The position numbers and the translations under genes were made by a program. From Ixodes scapularis (taxonomy: Eukaryota; Arthropoda; Arachnida; Ixodida; Ixodidae): a stretch of 64,000 nt of DNA. The stretch spans positions 29,990,080 through 30,054,079 of the forward strand of contig NW_024609884.1 in assembly GCF_016920785.2 (NCBI RefSeq), read 5' to 3'. The stretch's first letter is position 1. Each line of letters begins with the position of its first letter. Under the pieces are notes generated by a model, which saw only the letters and a list, made by a program, of their open reading frames with translations, did no database searches and had not been told where the DNA came from. Shown here piece after piece: positions 36,201-48,200 of this stretch.

Positions 36201-39200
36201 TATGATTACAATTTGCATCATTTTAGAAAACAACAACAAGTGATGTCGATGCGGCTTTCATTATCTTGAAGTGTTTAGATTTTTGTTTCCTTGCTTAAAA
36301 AAGTGACACTAGATTTGGCTCCAGCTGAGATGGGAAGACGGTGTAGCAGCATCTCGGTCAGTTAAGCGTGATCACAGTTCACAGTCGAGCCTAAACACAG
36401 TTCACAGTCGAGTTAGTCCCCAGACCCACTTACCCAGCCAGGGACTGGTGCACGGCTGCCCCGAGCCCCTGCACTGCCTCGTGCACTGCGCGCTCCATGG
36501 GACCCTGAAGGTCTGGGATTGCCAGAGACTCCTGCAGGTTGCGCACCGAGGCCTGCATGTAGCGCTCCGAAGTCTGCAGGTGGCGATCCACAGACTGCCG
36601 CACATTCTTCGTCATTTCATCCACGCGCTCCTTGCTCTTCTTCTCCAGGTACACCTGCACCTGGTGCACAACTGCACATGCACCAGGGAACGGCACACAT
36701 CCTCAGTTTCTCCCAGACGCAGGCCCCATTGCTGTAACACTGACAGTAACTAGACCCTCGGGCAAAACCAAAGCCGAGCCAGATTACAGGCATGGAACTG
36801 CGGGTTTAGCTCCTAAATACTCTATATTGCAAAAGCTGACCCAATGAGAAACGCACGCTTTCGCCCATAAGCCAGGTTTGTGTTGCACTGCATACCACAA
36901 CAATATCAGCAATGAAATTTAATTTAGAATATTTGCCCTTTTTGATTTGGTAAGAAACACCCATATTCCACCACTCTTGGCTCACTTACGGCCCTGTGTA
37001 GATTTTAGCTTTTATACGCTTCTCTTCTTTTTCAAAGGTGCAAAGTAATCAACCAATCTCGGTGGCCAGTTTGGCAATGCCACCACTGCTGCAATGCATC
37101 ACGGCAACTTTTGTTTGCACGGTGCAATGACCTCGCTGCTATTTTGTGCGATTGTAATTTAATTACTTTCTAGCGTCAGTAATTGCAAAATTTCAGGCAC
37201 AATTACAACTACTTTTGCAAAGCATTGCGGCACCGACGGAACCTCTCGAAAGCCTCAGCGCTCGCACAAGCTGCCTAGCACTCGGTGACATACTCACACA
37301 CATAGACACTCATGCACACGCATGCACAACAAAAATAGCGTCGCATTTTTTTAAAATTTGATTACATTGCGGGGTGAGAGACAATCCTCTTTGGAGCCTA
37401 CCTCAACGGCGCCGTGTAGCACTGTCTGCGGTGCGAGCGGAAAACAATAGCGTAAACATGCCAAAATAGTGAAACAAAATTTAGCTTCAAGTTTCAGCCG
37501 AGGTTGGGAATTTTATTTGTCTATGAAGTTATTTTAATTTTATTTTTTGCCGGTTTGTTACAGTAATTTACCCACGTATGGTAGGAACCATACATGGGTA
37601 AATTACTTTAAAAATGTAATGTAATTAGAATTACAATTACCTTGCTTCAAAACTAGTTTAACTACAATTACAATTACTACTACATGAAAAGTAATTAATT
37701 ACAATTATAAATTACTTTTCAAAAGTAATGAAATTACTTTACAATTACTTATTTCTGAGGGCGACCCGACTTGAGCATATAGCTTTAAACGAGTTGCATA
37801 AAATGTAACGTATTTGTTCATTCCTTGCCCCAATGTTTGAGGAGCCTTAAAGGGGCCCTGCAATCATATTTAAGCATCTACCTTTTTTGCGGTTTCCACG
37901 TCTCTTGGGGTTCGGGCAAGCCAGCGGGCACGGAGAGAGTAACTAAATACCAGTGCAACATATTTTAACCGGACGACGCGGAAACCTCCTCCACCGACGA
38001 GGGCGACCCACGGTACCGAAAGCGCGCAAAAAGTGACGTCTTTGGTCCTGGGCTTGCCACTGGTCAAAGCCGCTAAGAGCTTTTTTTTAGTCGAGATACA
38101 AAATAAAAGTGTCGCGAACCGTTTCAATTATGTATGAAAGTAGTTTTTGTTCACTATTTTAGATCAGAAAAGAAACAAATGCAGTTTAGAAAGTCCGGAA
38201 ACGAGAAATGACCCGTCGACATACCCGCCACCAAGCGGCGGAAAAAAACGGCGCATACTAGAAAAGGCTAGTGGGATGAGGCTACGACGAACGAGGAGCG
38301 TAGAAAGGTCCCGGATATACGCGGCGGCGCTGTGGTCGTATACCGGCTCAAGAATCCGACCGGTTCCGGGCGTTCCGAAGGCCTTCGGCGCGGGCCCTGC
38401 TGGCGATTTCGCCATTTGACGGTGCGTCAGCGCGAAGTGGCTCCCGTTCTGAACTGATCTTTACCCCGTGTTTGCTGTGGTTTGTGGCCAATGAAGTGTT
38501 ATGCCGAATTAGTGATTAGTCGCGCAGCAAAAGCAATGCGAGCTGCCCTGGCCGCCCGCTTCATACAACGTATCCAATACGTGCTTTAGTGGCGCCCTCT
38601 CGAGCCGTCGACACGGAGTGTGGCAGCCGTGCGCGCTCGATGAGCTCACTACTCCTCCTCTAGTTCAAGGCCACTCAAGCCAGGACCTACAACGTCATGA
38701 AGGAGGCTATTTTTTGCTTGTTTTTGTAATTCTAATTTGCCTATAACTTTTAAAATAAAGCGAAATTTGAGAAAAGAAAAGTTGGATTAAGTTACTACGT
38801 TCAGTACGCTCAGGTTCAGTGCAAATTAAAAACCAGTCAAAAAGTCATTGCAGGGCCCCTTTAAGCATCGCTGCATAAATGTGACGTATTGTACTTTCCT
38901 TTTATGAATTTTGTTAAATTCATGATAGAAATCGACAGTTTGGGGCAATGAAGTACTACATTCTTATATTTTTAATAAATAATAATAAATTAGTTCTTAT
39001 GCTGGAAGACGCCAGACGGCTAACGAAAAATTTGGGTTGACAGACTTTTGTTAGCTCGGCAAATAAAAATGCGACAATTAGTCATATATGAATATTTTAC
39101 AAGTATTAATATAAAACTAAAATCCACACGCACTGGTATGACACCATATAAATATAAACATCATGGTATAGTAAATTATTTACATTGAGTTGAAATTATA

Positions 39201-42200
39201 ATGGCTCAGAAATATATAAGAACCGAATCGGGGCTCCCGAACCATTGGCGGCAATGTTCACAGGTGCGAGGCCGGTCTCCAAAATGCTTAGGCAAATAAT
39301 ATACGAAGTAAAACCAACAGGAAATAGACTTGAAAATAATACAAAGGTACAATTATGCGACAGTACTGGAAGAAAGACGTATAAAACTGGCAGAAAAAAA
39401 CAAAACAAAAAACAGACAATTAAAATTCCCAAGCTCGGCTGAAAGCTGAAGCTAAATCTCTTGTCCTTTCAATATTTTGACATGTTTATGCTATTGTTTT
39501 CTGGTCGCTCAGGATATGGCGCCATTGAGGTAGGCTCCAAAGAGGATTGTCTCTCTTCCCGCAGTGTAAGCGACAAAACAACAAACACAATACTATTTTT
39601 GTTGTGCGTGTATGTCTATGTGTGCGAGTGTGTCACCGAGCGCTAGGCCGCTTGTGCAAGCGCTGAGGCTTTCAGAGAGGTTCCGTCGGCTACACAAAGT
39701 CCTGTAAAAGTAATTGCAATTGTGCCTGAAATTTTGCAATTACTGACGCTAGAAAGTAATTAAACTACAATTCCTTTTAACCAAAAGTAATTAATCACAA
39801 TTAGACATTATCAACAAAAGTAATTCAATTGCTGTAATTGAATTACAACCCAAGTATGGTAGGAACAATCGGGCCGTTCCGGCACTCGTAGTTGCATGCG
39901 TGCATAGCCATTCGGCATGCGCGGTCGCAACCATAACCTTCCAAACCTGCGAGTTCTCAAATAAGGGATTTTCGTAGCATACAAAGTTTTGTTAGTTTCG
40001 GCACCCAAATTTAATGCTGAGTCTGGTAACATATGTGAAAGTGTGCAGAAAATAGGATGCAAAAGTTTTTCTTTAGAAAAAGCTAATGCAAACCCTAAAT
40101 ATCCTTCTCACACATACGCTTTGTTGCCTGTCATCTTTTTACACCAGGCTTGCATATCACATTACAGCCATTGCAATGTGTGCACCGTTCTCTAGCATGC
40201 AGAGTGTGGTTCTAATTGCCCACATTTTATACTAGCGGTGAAGACAACTCAAATGATGTCCAAATGACAACTCTAGAATATGCTCCAAACATTTTGAACT
40301 ATCAAGGCTCCCGATGGTCTTAAAACCGCATAAAGGAACCAGGGACATGGTGGGCACGTGCACACGGGGACTGCTGAAACCAGTGTCGCGGCTGCTCGCC
40401 ATGGCCCGACTGGCTGCCCCCATTAACAGACACGCCTCCGCTTGTGGCGCTCAATACAGCACTCTCGTGGCGTCGCCTGGCCATTGCTGACTGGCCATAG
40501 TTTGGAAAATACGGTAGCCGAATTAGAATGCCACAGTTTATAATGCTTTATCTCCTTTTTCTAAATCTAGTGTTTGTTTGTTTGTGTGCTTGTTTGTTTT
40601 ATGTTCTGAATGCAATACGCATATAAAAAACACATTTGTGAACATGTGAGATGTGCCAACAAATCTAAGAGAGCAGAATACCACAACCTGATTCGCTCCT
40701 TATGAAGCACTCAGGGTAATGAACAAAAACATTGTGTGTGAGACTTGCTTTGTCTTCCAATAATTGGAAATCACAAAAAAAGCCATTTTCAAAGGGTTCG
40801 CAAATACTTCTATAACATTCTACGACTCTAAATACATACATTGCAACCAAACCTAGATAGTTGAATTCTACAGATCCTAAAGCATATGCATGCCAAATTC
40901 GGTTGAGATAGGAAAAAATTAAATTTGTGCACAAACTGCAAAGTTCCAAAATTACAAAAAAAACAAAAAAACAAACTTGAATGCCATGTGGCAACTATTT
41001 CATGGCAGGAAAAACCTTTTTTTTTTTTTGTTATTTTACGTGAAAAAATGAAGGTACCGAAGACTGCAACAAGACGGCTTGGCCTACTAATAAATGAAAT
41101 GGCGAGCAATGCCACAACTGAAGGACCGTGCACGCGAAAATGGCTGAAATGTATGCCTTTCTGGGTCACCAGGAAAGCTTCAAACGCATATTTGACTAAT
41201 TTTGAGATTAGGTTAGGGCTAGATTTTTTTTATACATAAAAGGTGAAAGTTCAAAGATACCAAATGCAGTGATGTGATTGGCCTAAGCCATTTAGGAGCA
41301 CCTCTTGGAGCAGCCGAAACAGTGTTTTGGAGCAGCAAATGTGGCTTTTGGAGCAGCCAAAACAGTGTTGCGGAGCACAAAAAGTGACTTTTGGAGCATA
41401 TACCTTGGAAAAATAAATATTTGTTTTAAGTGCTGGACAAACAAAGGCCACTTTGTATTGTGTAGTGATGTGACGTGTTTAAGCGGAACTCGTTGCTTGT
41501 GTTTTTGCTGCTGAGACATCCCACAAGTATACAGTTTTACTGGTTCCCTACGTGGCACATTTTTATAAAAAGTAAGCAAACGTAAAACAATGAATTGCAA
41601 GCGTCCTAGCTGGTGCCTCTCGTGCAATAATGTTCACATGCATGTGAGGGCAACTTCGGCAGGCTTGCAGTTACATGTGCTTCGTCGCGCGAGCGGAGAC
41701 AACGGCTGTTGGACCGAAAACGAAACCATGCCACTCCCCTCCGTCGCCAACCGGTTCCCAAAATAGTATGCAAAATGTAACTGTCCACCATATGACAATA
41801 AACAGTCCAGCGGAGCGTGCTTGCCAGGCTGGCAGGCAAGGTGCAGGCTAAACATACAGAAAAAAAGAACCTGAGCGTATCGACGCAAGACATTGCGAAT
41901 CAGGGTCAAAAAGTTCTTGGAGTGCTTTGTGCAACGACTGAACTCGAGACAAACAAGCGCGGTGTGTGGGTTCAGCGTGCAGACATTGCCTTCTTTGCTT
42001 CAGCTCACTTTCTTTCGCGGCAGATTTTTCACGTACCGGGGTCCCTCTCGAAAGAAAGCCCACCGAGAGAAACCTAAGTAATCAAAACTTTGCCAAGCAG
42101 TCATTGAGTTAAAGAGGGATTTCTATAGCAGCGTATGTTTAAACAAGAGCAGGAACGTCGATGCGTTTCAGTTTAAAAAGCGCCATATCTGCAGTGACGT

Positions 42201-45200
42201 GGGGACGGCAACACACGACGTCGCGCGACCACGGCGACTGTGGTCGTGCGAGCGCTTCAGCTCACAAAGTAACTCTCGCCGCGCAAAAACGTGGTTTTGT
42301 TTCACAGCATGTCTAGCAGACTAACGTCGGGGCGTCCGCACACGCCCCGACGTGCCCCGAAGAAAAAAGAAAAAAAGACGCGAGACAAGATTCCCGAGAC
42401 GACGACAGCGCGAAATGCGAGACGGTGGGAAAAATCATGCAAGACCGAATAGACGATTGATGCAGGATACTCTGTGTCGGGCGGCGTCTTATGCCACCTA
42501 GCTCACGCAAGCTCAATTACGGTTCTCAGTTTAGTTTCGAATTTTGAAAGGCTACCAAAATTGGTCCTTTGGCGCAGGCTTGGCGCAGATTAGCCATATT
42601 TTGGCGAAATATAGCAGATGTAGCAGGGTTAGCCCCTTGGCGCAGTTTGGCGCAGCAATTACATCACTCCAAATGCCCTACAACTCAAAGCCACATAAAA
42701 AAACAAACAAACAAACAGCAGTTTTTTTACTCTTATCTTTCCTTAAATAAAATTCTAGCAGCCAATTGACCTGACATACCACACCAACCACAAAACTAGA
42801 TTGCAGGAAGGTAGACAGTGCCTCACATTCTCGTGTTCCTCTGCTGAAAGATTCGTTAAGCCTCAGGAACAAGTTCTGGCAGATGTGCTCCACCGTGGGA
42901 ATCAATGTGTTCTGCAGGATCTCTCTGCAGTTTGCAGTCACATGTGGTTGCACTGCAATGCTTGTCGCCTGTGACACCGCTTCTATAAGGGCCTACAAAA
43001 CAAAGAAATCCGTAAGCACCTTCCCGTCAAACACTCCCGTACAGCCTGCAAACAAGCACATATGACAAACTTCTATATAAAAATTTGAAAGCTAGCGGAA
43101 AGCAGAGACCCTGCTAGACCAACCTTTGACTTGGTCATTTTAGAAACAGAGTCCTTGACAGTAGCTTCTGTCGCCTCCAACCTCTTGGAGACCTCGCTGC
43201 ACATCCCATCCATTGTCTGGCAAACAGCTGCATACACAATGATGCCAAGTAATTAACATCTTGGGAAGAAACTACCCAGTGCCTCATAACCTGGAGGCAG
43301 AAATGAATGCATGAATCCTACTCAAGCAAGTGGCCAAATATTCTTTTGATTTGGGAGGGTGCTTGCTTGTTGCTTCATGCAAATAGCAACTAAAAAAAAA
43401 AAAAGGAAAAAGAAAATTTACAAATTGAGGAATTTTGCAACTTACGTACATATTGCAATAATAATTAAAAAAAACAGTATGTAGTAATTTTATATAAATT
43501 TATGGGGCATAAAAAATTAGCTGCAACAGTATGAAGCAGGTTAGCAACTTGCGAGCAGAAGTGACAAAAGTGGTGGTTATAATCAATGGAGCATATCTAT
43601 TTATCGGTAATTTCACTACTTCAGCAAAGGGCTTGTCTCAATTTGTAGCTTGAAGATGTCAATTTTGCAAACAAAAGAAGGAACTTCTCCAAGTTGAGCC
43701 CATACAAAAACATTTCAGTGACTAAGAGCATTTGCACCCTAGTTTTGATCAAGTACAATGGTGCAAAGGTGCAGCTATCGCTATCCCTGCCTCTGTACAA
43801 CAGCTGCTATTTTTCAACTAACATCACGCTCCAATTGCTGAAGGTAAAGTTGGGTAACTGCCCAATTAGTATGACTGAGCACTCTGTTACACCACACTTT
43901 TTAGCTGGCTATTTCTGGAGAGTCAAAATACTAGTAAATTCCATCCCAATTGTCGGCTATGCTGATGTTTAACTATGTAAGTGTATATAGTCCAATGTAT
44001 ACTGGGGAGAAGACAGTTGACCAAGAAGACTTTAGACTAACACACATTGACCCATGACATCAAATCACAGTATTGCTCTCAGATCTTACAAAACCTACTT
44101 CCTCTATAGGCTGGTGCAGAGGCAAGACAAGTGCAGAGACAAGGAAAGAACTTGCCTGGGACCACAGAAGTCTTCACCTCCCTGGAGATGGATTTGTCTA
44201 GGCTGGCAGGCAGAGAGGAGGAGAGATACTGCACCACAGCATTGGCCTGTTTTTCTGCACTGATCCGCTGCTCACTGGACAACTGAGCCATGGTGGCCTC
44301 GAAGCGTGTCACTGCCACAAATGTCAAGGTAGAATGGCAACAAGCGAGACCTCAGCCAATAGCCCCTTTGGGAAATTTCAGCGCTGTCAGTGAGCCCCTC
44401 AGAATTACCAGAAGATTGAAAAAGACACACTATGTTCGGTGCAGAATGTGGAAACGAGGTGGAATAGCCAGCACCTAATGGTGTCATGTCCTGGATCTCA
44501 AAAAACCAGTAATTGTAGAGATTGTCAAGTCAGACTGTGGCCTCGATGGACTTGGGAGGGTGCTTCTGAGCATAGACCATTCACTATATCCCCCAAGTGC
44601 CCCGGCCCACGCTAAAAGAATCATGGGAACTGTGTTCCTTCAGCCTCTTAGTGATCAATAATTTCGACTCTATTTCTGGTTACACAGGTTTTGAGCATAA
44701 TTCGGAGTCACCCTGAAGAAGCACCTGATATATCCCAATCAATTACCTGTTTTTAAAATTTCTCCTCAAGCGCCTGATATACCCCAATCAATAACCTGTT
44801 TTTAAAATTTCTCCTCAATGTCAGCGTTTTTGATATTGTGCATACTGTCCACCCTTCAACCTGGATGGGCTAGAGAAATCTCTTACATTATTATCATGCT
44901 GATATTAAGTTAGAAACGCTAAAAATGCTATAAACAGCCCAGCGGACTCCGAGCTAAATCCTGTTTTTTGTTGTTGTGAATTATGGGCTTTTTAAGCAAT
45001 TCCTGCTCAAAAAACAATCACGAGAATGATAATACTGTAAGAGATTTCTGCAGCTCAGCCAGGTTGAAAGGTGGATCGCATGGGCAGTATCAAAAATGCT
45101 GACGTTGACGAGAAATTTTAAAAGTGATATGACAGGTCCTTGGGGTATATCAGGTGCTTGTTCAGGGTGACCTCGAATTACGCTCAAAAACTGTGTAACC

Positions 45201-48200
45201 ATGGAGTCGGTCCAAAATTAACGATCACTAGAGAGCTGAAGGAACACCGTTCCCATGATTCCTTGAGTGCGGGCCGGGGCGCTTGGGAATACTGCAAATG
45301 GTCTATTTAGAAGCACTAAAGCTACTGTTTGATGCCAGGTACCTCTAAAACTACCTACTATAACTGGACCAGTGATGGGAGTGCCATTTGACCTTTTGGA
45401 GCAGGCCTTGTAGCAGGCAAAATGTTGTTCTGGAGCAAGTAGTGGCCCTTTTGGAGCAGGGTCCGGCATATGCTGGCATATTACTTGAAAATGAAATAAT
45501 GCTGCATTGCTATGTATAAAGCCCATCTCTATTATTGGAACACAGCACCTGTTGCCTTTTTAAGACAGGATATATAAAATTCAACAAAGTAAACACAAGA
45601 AAAAACATTTTTTAAATAAAGTTTATCTGCTCGTCAGATAAAAAAATACAATTAAATATGTCACACTGAGTTCTGATGGTACAGAATATTTAGCTTTATC
45701 AGCCTCCACTTCTTTTAAGGTATCTGCAGCAGCACCTAATGACCTTCACTGTTGTGGAATGTTCTAGTTCAGATTAGAGTTGTCTTTCGGCCAGCAGCAG
45801 CTTCAAATATTGCGGTTTCTGATATTCGCTTCAAATATTCCGATTCATTTTCGATGTGCTGGTGAAGTCACGATCGGATCACGGCGAGTTAACCCGTTGA
45901 GTGCGCTCCTTGGCATGCACCGACGCGCTGCAGAGAAGTGACACCCAAAGAGCAGACACCGCCGTCGCGCGAGTCGCGCAGTGCTTTGTGCTCCGAAAAG
46001 GACGGTGAGGCTTTACCAGCACTACATCCAGAGTTTGGTGCAACTAAACTATACTTCATATCAGTTTCGGTGCGAATGCAGCCGAAGCTACAAGCGCGCG
46101 CATGGAGCCCGTAACGGTACCCACACTGCACGAGCCCACGCGCGAGTCAGGAATGCACAGAGCATTAGGCTCGCGCTAGCTTGGACTCCGCTGGTAGCTA
46201 GCACACGGGAACAGGGCGGGCCAACATTGACAACATCCACAAGCTCGGCCTTTTCTTTTATTTTTTTTAAATAGGCTGCTCAGTGGGATGGTTCTTTGCT
46301 TAGCCTCTGCGGCTTTGGTCTCAGATGTTGCTAATGTTGTTCCTTTCAATGATAATGATGATGATAATACGCCCTCGCAGTTTCGGTTTGCGTAACAGTT
46401 GCGGTGTGGAAAATACCGCGGTACTGCCACGCGCTCTGATAAGACTTCAATTTTTATTTTTTATAGCTACATCTCATCTCGGCGCAGGCATGGCGCAATT
46501 CTTCGGTAAAATGACAATTTGGCGCTACATGTAGCAGGATTGCGTCCTTGGCGCAATTTGGCGCAGCACTTCCATCACTGCTAGACAGAAGTTTTTGCAG
46601 TATTTGCGACATCAGATCTATCGTCTTTACACAAACGCAAATCGACCCCTTTTTAACATTTTTGAAAATCCACGGGTGAAACTCATGAAATGTACTTGGG
46701 AGCAGCCACGGGAGCAGCTGAAACAGCTGTTTTGGAGCAGGTTGGGAGCAGCTAAAACTACATTCTGGAGCAGGCTAGGGGCAGCTCAGATCAGTTTTCA
46801 TTGCACTTCAGCTTGTGTCTTAGACAAGCACGGGAGCAATTTCAATTGTCCTTAACAGCATAGATGAACATGAGAGGTTAGGGACCTAGGTAGATAGGAT
46901 AACAGTGTAACAGATGCAAAAACTTTAAACTTTGTGAGCCTTAATGAGAATCAAAAAGCAAGTACCCTATATTTCAGAAGATAGCGTTCTTGATATTTTC
47001 CGAGTGGCTTTTAGCTGCTCAAAATGCAAATCAGCACTGCTTATCGCACAACCCACACATGCTCGACATAGTAATTATATGTGCAAACCACGTGACGTGC
47101 GTAAGCAACGGACGTGCAGTTGCACGGAGGAACAGGGCAACAAATTTGATTTTATCCTATTGTGCAACTCGATATCGAAGCAGCAGACTACGATTAACGA
47201 AGTTATCGTATTTGAAGCGATAAACAGGAGCAAGGTTAATGTACGCCGAGTAGATCTACTACTCGCGTAAGAGCTGCTGGCCACCAAGGTTCCAGATCGG
47301 ACCGCGCTTCAGTTCTATCAAATCACGATTTATCTTGCGAGAATGCGGTTCCAACTTCTAACAATGAAGTACTAAAAGGAACGTTTTGCTCATTTGTTTT
47401 CAACTGGCTGACGTACGGATCCCGGGCCGCAGAGCCTCAGGCAATCTGACGCTTAACAACTCGACCTCACCTCAGCCGACTTGCTTAACTGCTGATGGTT
47501 GAAGAATAACAATCCAGTCGCAGGTGGTGTAGCGCTTAGAATAAGAGTTTTTTCGTGCGCTTCCGACTCGGGATACATAGGGAGAAAAGGATTGCAAGGC
47601 CGACCAGGCTAAACGCGCTCATTGTTGCCAATCGAGTCAATAAAACCGAGACCAAGACAATAAAACGTTTTTTGTCGCACGTTTTGCTATTCGGCGCATA
47701 ATGGTGCGAGGAATTAGCTGTGGTGCAGTTTCTGCAACATGGCGCAGGATGGTGCAGACACATGCGTCTGGCGCAAAATGGTGCAAATGGCGTAGCCATT
47801 CCACCCCTGAAATTTGAAGTGCAGTGAAAGGGGGGAGGGGGGCTGTTGACTTATGATAGAATCAAAGCATTGCACCGCCAACAAAAACAAAACAATCACA
47901 ATATCAAGAACACCTCGGGTTGTCAAGAGTTTAGCCGGCTGTATCTGTAGCATTGCGCTAATCTGTGGGCTCATTTTACAAATTCTTTTTTATTTTTTTA
48001 TTTGCACGAACGAGTATTATTGATAGCGATTCACAAATTAATCGGAATATACGGCGGTGAACAGTGCACAGTGTGCCCGACTCCCGGGGGTGGCGGCACT
48101 TAAGATCCACTCCGAAAGCCGCTGGAACAGCCTCACCCTCAGTCCTTGCGGCTTCTTTTCGCAGGATTCACGGTTGCACATCGTTTGATCAAGTTTCGAG

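Larger units (their letters stand above)
30864..36433 (-). other. EDC4 intron between window exons 13 and 14
   Basis: It contains the MITE, microsatellite, ATCCG-repeat region, inverted repeat and THAP remnant. 32100-33290 is AT-rich with nothing recognised. Confidence 0.7.
36672..42826 (-). other. EDC4 intron between window exons 12 and 13
   Basis: Holds the inverted-arm composite, TTAA element and hAT-like element. 39900-41250 shows no recognised gene. Confidence 0.7.
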
